6,054 nt of DNA from Methanomicrobiales archaeon (lineage in GTDB: Archaea; Halobacteriota; Methanomicrobia; Methanomicrobiales; Methanoculleaceae), in the NCBI GenBank assembly GCA_012511245.1, contig JAAZGM010000004.1:1-6054 (forward strand), written 5' to 3'. The notes under the pieces are model-generated. The model searched no databases, was not told the DNA's origin, and saw only the letters and a program-made list of their open reading frames with translations. This document shows, one piece after another, positions 1 to 6,042 of the stretch (positions are counted from its first letter, which is position 1; each line of letters opens with the position of its first letter). A program made the translations under genes and the position numbers.

Positions 1-2
1 AA

Positions 3-122
3 GTCCGGGAACTCTTCGCCCGGGCGGGGTTCATCTCGTTCGTCGTCGATACCGAGGCGCTCGAAGGCGAACGCCTCTTCATCCTCCGTGCAGTGCGCGA
101 CCTCTGCCGGATGGGGGCGTGA
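3..122 (+). CDS. C-terminal fragment of an unidentified protein (possibly a methyltransferase)
   Basis: The open frame enters from the left edge and ends at TGA 120-122, leaving 39 residues that begin VRELFARAGFISF and end RDLCRMGA. Nearly every third codon position is G or C, as in the other genes here, so I take it as real coding sequence. The pattern 'ELF.RAGF' followed by a beta-strand-like stretch and a charged helix resembles the C-terminus of some class I SAM-dependent methyltransferases, but no motif decides this and it could be something else. It converges with the minus-strand gene that ends at 190; the 67 nt between the two stops hold no T-run terminator and no gene. Confidence 0.55.
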   Translation, partial: VRELFARAGFISFVVDTEALEGERLFILRAVRDLCRMGA

Positions 123-189
123 GATCCAGGCAGTCCTGAAAAGTGGGCTACCTTACCCTTCCGGGGAGGAGGAACCATAATCGCCCGGG

Positions 190-693
190 TCAGGTCCGCA
201 CCGTGTAGCCGGCCCCGACCAGCACCTCGATCACCCGCCGGTCCCATGCAGCATCGTCGGGTTCGGCCCGGCAGTTGATCCGTTCCTCAAAGAGCCGGGT
301 CAGCGCGGCATCCTCTGAGGCAAGGTGACGCCTGCCCATGATCCTTCCGGCTCGCCTCCCCGAACCATCAAGGATGAGCAGGCGCCAGCAGCCGTAGTCC
401 CGGCAGATCTCTGGGCGCGTCAGGTGAACGGTGCAGTATCCCTTCGCCGCCGCCGCATCATACCGGAAGAACGGGCATGCCTCCGGCCGCTCGGAAAAGA
501 TGCTTCTGTCGTCGAACAGGGCGATCTTGTCCGGATCGATCGACACTTCCGTCATCTCACCCGTATACTGGTTGCGGATCAGGAAACGGTAATTCCCGTA
601 ATCGGTATGGATCGTATGGACCAGGCCAAGGTGGCTGCAGCATTCGCCGCACTGGTTACACTCAAACGACAGAAAACACCTCTTTCTGATCAC
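190..693 (-). CDS. YkgJ family (CxxCxxCC) cysteine-cluster protein
   Basis: The 167-residue product carries the hallmark of the zinc/iron-chelating YkgJ-type family. An N-terminal CNQCGECC (Cys12, 15, 18, 19) is followed by CPFF (Cys73), Cys87, and RPEICRDYGC (Cys97, Cys102). The spacing, with the 'RPeiCr' block after the 'CPF' block, matches family members, which probably bind a metal or Fe-S cluster; their biochemical role is not established. The protein has no membrane segment and is probably cytoplasmic. The start is a GTG (693-691). It is the only standard start upstream of the first cysteine motif, since the next Met is residue 47, but no good Shine-Dalgarno precedes it, so the exact N-terminus is uncertain. 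The gene diverges from the MATE gene and stands alone on its strand. An AT-rich TTCAAATA (717-710 on the minus strand) lies only about 21 nt before the GTG, closer than the TATA boxes of the other genes. Confidence 0.87.
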   Translation of the reverse strand: MIRKRCFLSFECNQCGECCSHLGLVHTIHTDYGNYRFLIRNQYTGEMTEVSIDPDKIALFDDRSIFSERPEACPFFRYDAAAAKGYCTVHLTRPEICRDYGCWRLLILDGSGRRAGRIMGRRHLASEDAALTRLFEERINCRAEPDDAAWDRRVIEVLVGAGYTVRT

Positions 694-907
694 CGTTAGT
701 GGATGAACCTATTTGAATGCAGACGGATCTCCAGTAACGCGCTATGAGAAAACCGATTGTCCAGGATCCCCCCGGGTCTTTCGGGGTACGGCGAAGAGTG
801 CGAGACGATGCGGGACCTCTCCCGAATGAGGCGTGAACGATCCCGATATCACATAACCCAGCCCGCCTCCCCTGGTTGCACGGTGGCCGGATCAAGAGCC
901 GAAAATC

Positions 908-927
908 CCTTAAATTTAGATTTAAGG
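908..927. repeat. Perfect inverted repeat (8-bp arms, 4-nt spacer), operator-like
   Basis: The arms CCTTAAAT (908-915) and ATTTAAGG (920-927) are exact reverse complements around TTAG. The element sits 13 nt before the ATG of the MATE gene and contains the TATA-like sequence of its promoter. A protein bound here would be expected to block TBP/TFB, so this looks like a binding site for a dimeric repressor of MarR, TetR or ArsR type. That role is inferred from symmetry and position; no regulator gene is visible in the window. An RNA hairpin is less likely to matter if transcription begins near 941. Confidence 0.6.
909..918 (+). promoter_or_regulatory. Putative TATA element of the MATE gene
   Basis: CTTAAATTTA is centred about 27 nt upstream of ATG 941, the distance expected if transcription starts at or next to the start codon. 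It lies inside the inverted repeat 908-927. A weak Shine-Dalgarno-like AAGGA (924-928) with a 12-nt spacer is also present, so a short-leader transcript from another promoter is not excluded. A second AT-rich stretch, ATATAATA (975-982), lies inside the reading frame and has no good start codon at a suitable distance. Confidence 0.45.
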
Positions 928-940
928 AAAAAAACAACCG

Positions 941-2374
941 ATGCAGGGAGTCAACCTTTATCACACTACACACCATATAATAGATGATATCTTGACGGCA
1001 CAATATTCCAATAATCTCCTCACCGAAGGATCGGTCGGGAAGGGTCTCTGGATAGTGGCTCTCCCAATCATCATCAGTAATTTCCTTGCAACCATCCTGG
1101 AGGTGGTGGATATGTACTTCATCGGCAAACTTGGCGACGTCTCGATAGCCGGTGGAGCGATGAGCGTATCCATCTTTATTGTGTTGACAACCGTGATCTT
1201 CGGGACCGTGACGGCGACGGCCGCGTTCGTGTCGCGAGCGTATGGGTCGGAACGGTATGAGCGCATCCCGGTGATCCTGCTCCATTCACTCTATCTGGCG
1301 TTCGCTTTCGCGGTGATCATCGCAATCATCGGTATGTTCTGGTCGCAGGACCTCCTCCTGCTCCTCGGGGCGGATCTCGAGGTTGCCGAAGTAGGAGCAC
1401 GCTTCCTCTCCCCGATGCTGATGGGTTTGCTCATCTTCGTCGTCCTGATGATCATCACTACCGGGTTTCAGAGTACGGGGGATTCGCGAACGCCGATGTA
1501 TGTCATGATCGTGGTGAACATCGTAAACATCATCCTGAACCCGACACTGATCCAGGGCCTTGCCGGTTTTCCCGCATTCGGGATAGCCGGATCGGCATAT
1601 GCATCCATTACCTCGCGTGCAGTCGGCGTACTGCTCCTGCTCGGGGTGATCTACCTGTTGCCGTCGAGACGGAACGGGCCGGTCAGGTTCCCGAAGAAAT
1701 TGACGTTTGAACCGCAGCTGCTCACGGATATCGTGAGAGTCATGATACCATCGGCCGTGCAGAGCGGGGTCCGGAGTTTTTCGTTCCTCGGGATGACCGC
1801 GATCGTGGCGCTCTACGGCACGGCGGCGGTGGCGGCATACGGTATCTGCCAGCGCCTGGATATGCTGGGCCTGGTCTTCGTGATGGGGCTCTGCACGGGA
1901 GTCTCGGTGATGGTCGGTCAGAACCTGGGAGCAGGAAAAGTGGAGAGGGCTGAAAAAGCGGTCCGAATTGCGATGGTCGTGAATGCGGCGTTCATGGTAC
2001 TGGTGGGTATCCTGTACCTGACCTACGCAGAAGGGCTCCTGACGTTCTTCGGCGCAACGGCGATGTCGCTTGCCGACGGCATCGAGTTCATGCAGATCAT
2101 CCCCCCATCTTACTTTGTGATTGCAATGGCGATGACGATGGGATTTGCGATGAATGGCGCGGGGATGACAAAACCAGGCATGTATGCGGCGATTGCAGGG
2201 CAGTTGATCGTGCAGGTGGGTCTTGCTGCGCTCCTTGTAACGATGGAGATGCCGCTCTATTACATCTGGTTTGCGGTGGTCTGCGGTACCGTGGTGGTCT
2301 TCCTGATCGATCTCTACTTCTACCGGCGGGGAGCCTGGAAGACGAAGAAACTGAATCTCGGCGGAGAGAATTGA
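941..2374 (+). CDS. MATE family multidrug/toxin efflux transporter
   Basis: This is a 477-residue integral membrane exporter of the MATE (MatE/NorM/DinF) superfamily, which extrudes cationic drugs or metabolites in exchange for Na+ or H+. About 12 hydrophobic segments can be placed, roughly at 36-57, 67-97, 110-131, 152-175, 185-205, 212-241, 261-292, 294-323, 340-362, 381-405, 412-434 and 437-462, forming two six-helix lobes. Family signatures include the VDMYFIGKLGD block (56-66, with Asp57 in the first helix), FQSTGDSRTP (176-185), AYGICQRLD (299-307) and the diagnostic VGQNLGAGKVERAEKA (325-340). The C-terminus is a short basic tail. ATG 941 is preceded in frame by TAA at 923-925, so little longer is possible. 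The first ~24 residues precede the usual family start at NLLTEG, and a TTG at 992 is an alternative start. The gene is monocistronic between its own promoter and a terminator. Its substrate cannot be read from the sequence. Confidence 0.94.
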   Translation: MQGVNLYHTTHHIIDDILTAQYSNNLLTEGSVGKGLWIVALPIIISNFLATILEVVDMYFIGKLGDVSIAGGAMSVSIFIVLTTVIFGTVTATAAFVSRAYGSERYERIPVILLHSLYLAFAFAVIIAIIGMFWSQDLLLLLGADLEVAEVGARFLSPMLMGLLIFVVLMIITTGFQSTGDSRTPMYVMIVVNIVNIILNPTLIQGLAGFPAFGIAGSAYASITSRAVGVLLLLGVIYLLPSRRNGPVRFPKKLTFEPQLLTDIVRVMIPSAVQSGVRSFSFLGMTAIVALYGTAAVAAYGICQRLDMLGLVFVMGLCTGVSVMVGQNLGAGKVERAEKAVRIAMVVNAAFMVLVGILYLTYAEGLLTFFGATAMSLADGIEFMQIIPPSYFVIAMAMTMGFAMNGAGMTKPGMYAAIAGQLIVQVGLAALLVTMEMPLYYIWFAVVCGTVVVFLIDLYFYRRGAWKTKKLNLGGEN

Positions 2375-2381
2375 TCCGCTG

Positions 2382-2400
2382 AAACCCGCCGGTTTTTTTT
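2382..2400 (+). terminator. Hairpin plus T-run terminator after the MATE gene
   Basis: Eight nucleotides after the MATE stop, AAACC (2382-2386) pairs with GGTTT (2391-2395) around a CGCC loop and runs directly into an eight-T tract (2393-2400). A T-tract is the core signal for archaeal termination; the short stem may be incidental. It supports separate transcription of the MATE gene and the MFS gene downstream. Confidence 0.65.
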
Positions 2401-2797
2401 GGCCGGTCGTATGTTGAGCATCGGGTGGTTTTCATTATCGGGCTTCGATAAAGCCCTGTTCCGGTTTTCGCTCTTCCTTGACGAGGTTGGTGCCAGATCC
2501 GGCCTGTTTTCAAGTTCAACCAATTCATTCAAGCACATCCTTATGCCGTGGGTCGTGGCGGCTCGCGCGGAGAGGAAGACCACCCTGTCTCGCGCAAACG
2601 TCTCCCCCCTCTTATCAACCCCACCCCACCCGCACTTTCAGCGCTCCTCCCCTATGGAAAGCCGTGTCTTGATTGTATGCAAGCGGGAACACCTGGATCG
2701 GATCTCAGATGACCAGTTGTTTCGTAGGGCACTACCCTGCATACGCTGTGAAACGCCGGGCATGTGTCGTCGGGGATATCGCCTCCAGCCTCCGGGT
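2401..2797. other. Gene-poor spacer between the two exporter genes
   Basis: I see no convincing gene in this stretch. Open frames exist on both strands but lack ribosome binding sites, family motifs and the G/C-ending codon bias of the neighbours. The best small candidate is 2654-2809 on the plus strand (51 codons, with a CIRC...C cysteine pattern). It has no Shine-Dalgarno, and its end runs into the TATA box of the next gene. The stretch holds a perfect hairpin at 2440-2456 and a distant inverted pair, GTATGCA (2675-2681) and TGCATAC (2738-2744). It may be decayed coding sequence, a long regulatory region or a small RNA; none of these can be chosen from sequence alone. Confidence 0.5.
2440..2456. 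repeat. Perfect hairpin (6-bp stem, 5-nt loop)
   Basis: GGGCTT (2440-2445) and AAGCCC (2451-2456) are exact complements around CGATA. It lies 40 nt past the MATE terminator T-run and is followed on the plus strand by moderately T-rich sequence. It could be a back-up terminator or part of an RNA structure. It does not look like a strong terminator on the minus strand, where no T-run follows. Confidence 0.4.
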
Positions 2798-2808
2798 CTT
2801 ATATTATA
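2798..2808 (+). promoter_or_regulatory. TATA box of the MFS gene (leaderless promoter)
   Basis: CTTATATTATA is a good match to the archaeal TATA box and is centred about 29 nt upstream of ATG 2832. No Shine-Dalgarno lies in the AT-rich interval before that ATG, so the mRNA is probably leaderless or nearly so. A short inverted repeat, GTCTT (2796-2800) and AAGAC (2814-2818), brackets the element with a 13-nt spacer and could be an operator, but 5-bp arms are weak evidence. Confidence 0.68.
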
Positions 2809-2831
2809 GGTAAAAGACGCAATTTTGTTAT

Positions 2832-4241
2832 ATGGAGCGGCAGCAGAAGATCGTGCTCTCTGTTCTCGTGCTCGGCACGCTGATGGGAGCGCTTGACAGC
2901 ACCATCGTCATCCTGGCCTTCCCTGCCATCGCGGACGGGCTTCACGCGGATCTTCTCACCACCATGTGGATCATCCTCGTCTACCTCCTGATCATGGCAT
3001 CCCTGACCGTCCCGCTCGGGAGGCTCGGCGACCTCTTCGGCCGCCCCCGGATGTTCAACCTCGGGTTCGGCATCTTCACGGTCAGTTCGTTCTTCTGCGC
3101 GATCTCACCCACAATCACCATGCTGATCATCTTCCGGGGCATCCAGGCTCTCGGGGGCGCCCTCCTGGAGTCGAACTCGGGCGCCATCATCGCCGACATC
3201 TTCCCCCCCGACTCGCGGGGGGCGGCATACGGCTACAACTCCATGGGCTGGACGGTCGGCGCAACGCTCGGCATCGTGCTCGGTGGAGTCATCACCACCT
3301 TCGCGGGGTGGGAGTACATCTTCTTCATCAACGTGCCCATCGGCATCGCCGCCCTCTACCTCGGCCTGCGCTACGTGAAAGGGGCGGCCCGGACCCGGGC
3401 ATCCCTCGACCTCCCCGGGATGGTGCTCCTTACCGCGGCCCTCTCGCTCATCTCCTACGCGGCTATCGATTTCGCCGGGAACGGCCTTACGGTGCAGTCG
3501 GCAGCCCCGGCACTCCTCGGCCTCGTGCTCATCCTGGTGTTTGCCTATCATGAACTGCATACCCGTACGCCCATGATCGATTTCGAGAGCCTGAGGAGGC
3601 CAATCCTCAAATACAGCCTTCTTGCCGCATTCTTCCAGAGCCTGGGCTATCTTGCGGTCGTGTTCCTCATCACCATGTACCTCCAGGGGATCCGCGGACT
3701 CTCCCCGCTCGATGCCGCAATCCTCCTCACACCCGGCTATGTCGTGGGGAGCGTACTCGGCCCTTACATGGGGCGGCTCTCCGACCGCCTCGGGGCACGG
3801 GTTCTTGCCACCGGCGGAACGCTCGTGATTGCTCTTGCGATCCTCATCTACATGATGCTCCGGATAGACTCCCCTCTCTCGATCGTCCTTCTGGCATCGT
3901 TCGTCTCCGGTGTCGGCACCGCGATGTTTTATCCAGCAAACAACAGCGCCATCATGGCAAACGCACGGATGGGGGATTACGGGAGCATCTCCGGCGCGCT
4001 CCGGATGGTGCAGAACATAGGAGTCCTCGGCAGTTTCGTCCTCGCCATAACGGTGGCCTCGGCCTCGATCCCCCGCTCCCTTGCGTTCGAGATCTACGCA
4101 GGGACATCCCACCTGGCGGGGAACGTGACGGGGGCGTTCATCCAGGGCATCGATGCGGCGCTCATGGTCTCGTTCCTTCTCCTCCTCCTCGCCGGGGTGA
4201 TGTCCTGGTCGCGGGGCACAGAGCATCGCGGGGCGGCATGA
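2832..4241 (+). CDS. MFS transporter, DHA2 (EmrB/QacA-type) drug exporter family
   Basis: This is a 469-residue polytopic membrane protein of the major facilitator superfamily, of the size and layout of proton-coupled 14-helix DHA2 exporters. Motif D1, LDSTIVILAFPAI (21-33), is typical of that group. Motif A is GRLGDLFGRPRM (63-74), with a second copy, GRLSDRLGAR (314-323), in the second half. Motif B is RGIQALGGALL (102-112) with Arg102. The antiporter motif C reads GATLGIVLGG (143-152): the glycines are kept, but the usual Pro after the central Gly is Ile148. ATG 2832 has an in-frame TAA at 2811-2813 and sits about 29 nt from a TATA box, so this start is well supported. The substrate is unknown; drugs, toxic metabolites or organic solutes are all possible. 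Its own promoter and the terminator upstream argue against an operon with the MATE gene, though both serve export. No strong terminator follows, only a five-T run at 4282-4286. Confidence 0.93.
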   Translation: MERQQKIVLSVLVLGTLMGALDSTIVILAFPAIADGLHADLLTTMWIILVYLLIMASLTVPLGRLGDLFGRPRMFNLGFGIFTVSSFFCAISPTITMLIIFRGIQALGGALLESNSGAIIADIFPPDSRGAAYGYNSMGWTVGATLGIVLGGVITTFAGWEYIFFINVPIGIAALYLGLRYVKGAARTRASLDLPGMVLLTAALSLISYAAIDFAGNGLTVQSAAPALLGLVLILVFAYHELHTRTPMIDFESLRRPILKYSLLAAFFQSLGYLAVVFLITMYLQGIRGLSPLDAAILLTPGYVVGSVLGPYMGRLSDRLGARVLATGGTLVIALAILIYMMLRIDSPLSIVLLASFVSGVGTAMFYPANNSAIMANARMGDYGSISGALRMVQNIGVLGSFVLAITVASASIPRSLAFEIYAGTSHLAGNVTGAFIQGIDAALMVSFLLLLLAGVMSWSRGTEHRGAA

Positions 4242-4366
4242 GGCTGAGCGCCACAACCAGCAGACAATCTCGATCCGACGGTTTTTCAGGCGGAACACCG
4301 CACAGGAATCACCGGAAGGTGAGAGAACCGGAGATCCTGCTCCGACCTCCAGCGAACTGCTGCACG

Positions 4367-4381
4367 CGGAAAGATATATAT
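4367..4381 (+). promoter_or_regulatory. BRE-like and TATA elements of the protease operon
   Basis: ATATATAT (4374-4381) is a strong TATA box, immediately preceded by the purine-rich CGGAAAG (4367-4373), which resembles the TFB recognition element. Its centre is about 30 nt from ATG 4408, which would place the transcript start only a few bases before the codon. No Shine-Dalgarno is present. This promoter should serve both the protease gene and the gene that follows it. The 166-nt spacer from the MFS stop otherwise holds no gene. Confidence 0.72.
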
Positions 4382-4407
4382 CCCGATACACGCTATCCCG
4401 GCACCGT

Positions 4408-5322
4408 ATGCCTATACGGGAGAAGACCCTGACGGTTCTGTTCGTTCTCTCGCTTGTTGCAAACACCTTTCTCCTGGCCGCCATCCTCACGCCGGCGGAT
4501 GGCTCTTCCCCGGCGCTCTCAAAACCCGGGGAGGTGGAGGTTCTTCCGACCGCAACCCTCGCACCTCTTCTATCCATGGAGGCGATCGGGAACAGGGGCG
4601 TTGCCTCGATGCAGGTGCCGGTCATCCTCAGGAGGATTGAGATCAACCAGAACTGTCCGCTCTGCCGCGACGGAGTGATCGAGGAAGCGACGATGGTGAA
4701 CGTCTCGGTCGAAGTCATACCCGGGAGGGGGCGGGTGCTCGTCCAGACGACACCCCTGACAGGGATCGTCTTTCAGGATGCCGCGAACCATGCGGTCGCC
4801 GCCGCCGCCAACCGGTCTCAAATGGATCTTACGGAAAACGACATCATCTTCAGCATCCAGGACCCAGGAGAGATCTCCGAGATCGACGGTCCGAGTGCCG
4901 GGGCGCTGATGGCCGCACTCCTCCTCGCGGTGCTTGAGGACTTTCCCCTCAATGAGAGCGTGACCGTGACGGGAACCATCGATGCAGAGGGGCATGTCGG
5001 CCCGGTCGGCGGGATCCTCGAAAAGGCCGGGGCAGCCGCGGCAAGCGGGAAGGTGCTCCTCCTCTTGTCAATCGAGAACAACAGGATGACCGACAACCAG
5101 GAGGATGTCCGGTGGTTCGGCGGGCTGAGGCTGGTACGGCAGCGTCCGGTGGTGAAGGATACAAAAGAGTACATCGAGGAGAATCTCGGCATCCAGGTGA
5201 AGTACGTAGCAACCCTCGATGATCTGCTCGCCGACATCCGGATAGCGCCCAAAGAACTGGAATCACGATCCCCGATGAAACTGAAGAGTATTTATCCTCC
5301 TGAAAGCCACGTATCCGGATAG
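4408..5322 (+). CDS. Membrane-anchored Lon-like serine protease (MEROPS S16, COG1750 type)
   Basis: The 304-residue protein has a basic N-terminus and one hydrophobic segment (about 7-28), a signal anchor or signal peptide that should place the rest outside the cell. Residues ~70-275 form a Lon-type proteolytic domain without any ATPase module. The catalytic serine is Ser163 in DGPSAGALM, and the partner lysine is Lys206 in GPVGGILEKAGAA. Their 43-residue separation equals that of Ser679 and Lys722 in E. coli Lon. Flanking blocks, PLTGIVFQDAANHAV (116-130) and VTGTIDAEGHVGPVGGI (187-203), match archaeal stand-alone S16 proteases. A CPLC pair (Cys83, Cys86) precedes the domain and could be a disulfide or metal site. 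N-x-S sequons at Asn98, 135 and 182 fit an external location. Without an ATPase it likely acts on unfolded or small substrates; the targets are unknown. It is first in a two-gene unit, with the next ATG 1 nt after its stop. Confidence 0.9.
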   Translation: MPIREKTLTVLFVLSLVANTFLLAAILTPADGSSPALSKPGEVEVLPTATLAPLLSMEAIGNRGVASMQVPVILRRIEINQNCPLCRDGVIEEATMVNVSVEVIPGRGRVLVQTTPLTGIVFQDAANHAVAAAANRSQMDLTENDIIFSIQDPGEISEIDGPSAGALMAALLLAVLEDFPLNESVTVTGTIDAEGHVGPVGGILEKAGAAAASGKVLLLLSIENNRMTDNQEDVRWFGGLRLVRQRPVVKDTKEYIEENLGIQVKYVATLDDLLADIRIAPKELESRSPMKLKSIYPPESHVSG

Positions 5323-5323
5323 T

Positions 5324-5917
5324 ATGAGACCAGAGAGACTGCTGATAGCCGGGGTCTTTGTGGCTGCCCTGGCCGTTGTTCTGGTGGTCCTGCTGTCCGG
5401 GCTCTCCTCACCCGAGGCACCCGGCCCCGACCCGACCCCCGGCCCGACATCGACCCCGGTGCCCGTTCCCGGGAACGGCACTTACATCAACACGACCTAC
5501 GGGTACGCCATCACCTGCCCGGAGGGGTGGTTCTACACCGAGTCCGATGAGAGTGTCTGGTTCTCCTCGCCAGATAAGCACGAAGAGGTTCGCGTGAACA
5601 CAAATCGCCTCTCCGGCCGGGAAGGCGACGATACGGAGGATATCCTCAATGCACTGAACGCGACCTACACGAAGGATCTCCACGCCGATATCGGTGCCGA
5701 ATGGGTCGCGACGGAGCAGATCCCCCTCGACGGCATACCGGCGTATCGGTCGACCTACTCCGTCCCCATCGTCGAGGAGGACCGCTACACGTTCGTCATC
5801 CACTACGCTGTCAGGGATGACGTCATCTACTCGGTCATGCACACGGTCTTCCCCGAGAAATACGACATCTACAACGTCGATGCGGCCCCGACGGCGGAGT
5901 CATTCCGATTTCTCTAA
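5324..5917 (+). CDS. Membrane-anchored extracellular protein with PsbP-like domain
   Basis: The 197-residue product has a short basic start and a hydrophobic helix (about 7-26). A Pro/Thr/Ser-rich linker (29-50, with repeated PTPG/PTSTPVPVP units) and a soluble domain (51-197) follow. The domain opens with TYINTTYGYAITCPEGWFY, the 'YGy.I..PegW' pattern of PsbP-related domains, and ends with a strand-rich region closing in AESFRFL, which also fits that fold. There is no lipobox cysteine; the only Cys is Cys65, so the anchor is probably the uncleaved helix. Sequons at Asn51, 56 and 112 are compatible with surface glycosylation. The ATG lies 1 nt after the protease stop with no Shine-Dalgarno, which suggests translation by re-initiation and a shared mRNA. 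Function in archaea is unknown; it could be a substrate, adaptor or regulator of the protease. The domain assignment is by pattern only. Confidence 0.8.
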   Translation: MRPERLLIAGVFVAALAVVLVVLLSGLSSPEAPGPDPTPGPTSTPVPVPGNGTYINTTYGYAITCPEGWFYTESDESVWFSSPDKHEEVRVNTNRLSGREGDDTEDILNALNATYTKDLHADIGAEWVATEQIPLDGIPAYRSTYSVPIVEEDRYTFVIHYAVRDDVIYSVMHTVFPEKYDIYNVDAAPTAESFRFL

Positions 5918-5919
5918 CC

Positions 5920-5925
5920 TTTTTT
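5920..5925 (+). terminator. T-run terminator of the protease operon
   Basis: Six T residues begin 3 nt after the stop of the PsbP-like gene, flanked by AACC on both sides. Short T-tracts directly after a stop codon are typical archaeal termination signals; no stem precedes it. Confidence 0.5.
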
Positions 5926-5963
5926 AACCTGAACTCCCGGAAAGCATAGTCACATGATCTTAG

Positions 5964-5983
5964 GTGCCTCCAGAATGAGGCGC
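5964..5983. repeat. Imperfect hairpin downstream of the protease operon
   Basis: GTGCCTC (5964-5970) can pair with GAGGCGC (5977-5983) around the loop CAGAAT, giving seven pairs with one G-U. T-rich sequence (TGTTCTTTGTCATTT) follows on the plus strand. It could act as a second terminator for transcripts that pass the T-run at 5920. Confidence 0.35.
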
Positions 5984-6029
5984 TGTTCTTTGTCATTTCA
6001 GTCGTCACCGCCCGTTCATCTGCTTTTTT

Positions 6030-6042
6030 GATCCGTCGGATC
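6030..6042. repeat. 13-nt palindrome next to a six-T run
   Basis: GATCCG (6030-6035) and CGGATC (6037-6042) are exact complements around a single T, preceded by six T residues (6024-6029). The one-base centre makes an RNA hairpin unlikely, so a protein-binding site is the better guess. The 129 nt from 5926 to the right edge hold no gene I can support on either strand. Confidence 0.3.

Noticed and set aside
325..699. A 124-codon plus-strand frame antisense to the cysteine-cluster gene
   Set aside because: The opposite strand has the conserved cysteine motifs; this frame has no motif and no ribosome binding site.
765..785. A possible hairpin CCCCG / CGGGG in the spacer before the MATE gene
   Set aside because: The 5-bp GC arms in high-GC DNA are expected by chance, no T-run follows, and the sequence suggests no function.
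662..1285. A 207-codon minus-strand frame spanning the spacer and the start of the MATE gene
   Set aside because: It overlaps both the YkgJ-type start and the MATE coding region, crosses two promoters and shows no recognisable motif.
4282..4286. A five-T run after the MFS gene as a terminator
   Set aside because: It is short, has no stem, and lies 40 nt past the stop; it is too weak to call.
4238..4432. A 64-codon frame whose ATG overlaps the MFS stop codon (ATGA)
   Set aside because: The overlap looks like translational coupling, but the product is low-complexity with no motif. The frame also runs through the TATA box and start of the protease gene.
3105..4718. A 537-codon open frame on the minus strand across the MFS gene and the start of the protease gene
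   Set aside because: It is antisense to two well identified genes. Its product is rich in charged residues and has no domain pattern, as expected when high-GC codons are read in reverse.
822..5983. A shared 10-mer GAATGAGGCG in the spacer near 825 and at 5974-5983
   Set aside because: Several chance 10-base matches are expected in a 6-kb window; the flanks do not match, so it is not a repeat family.
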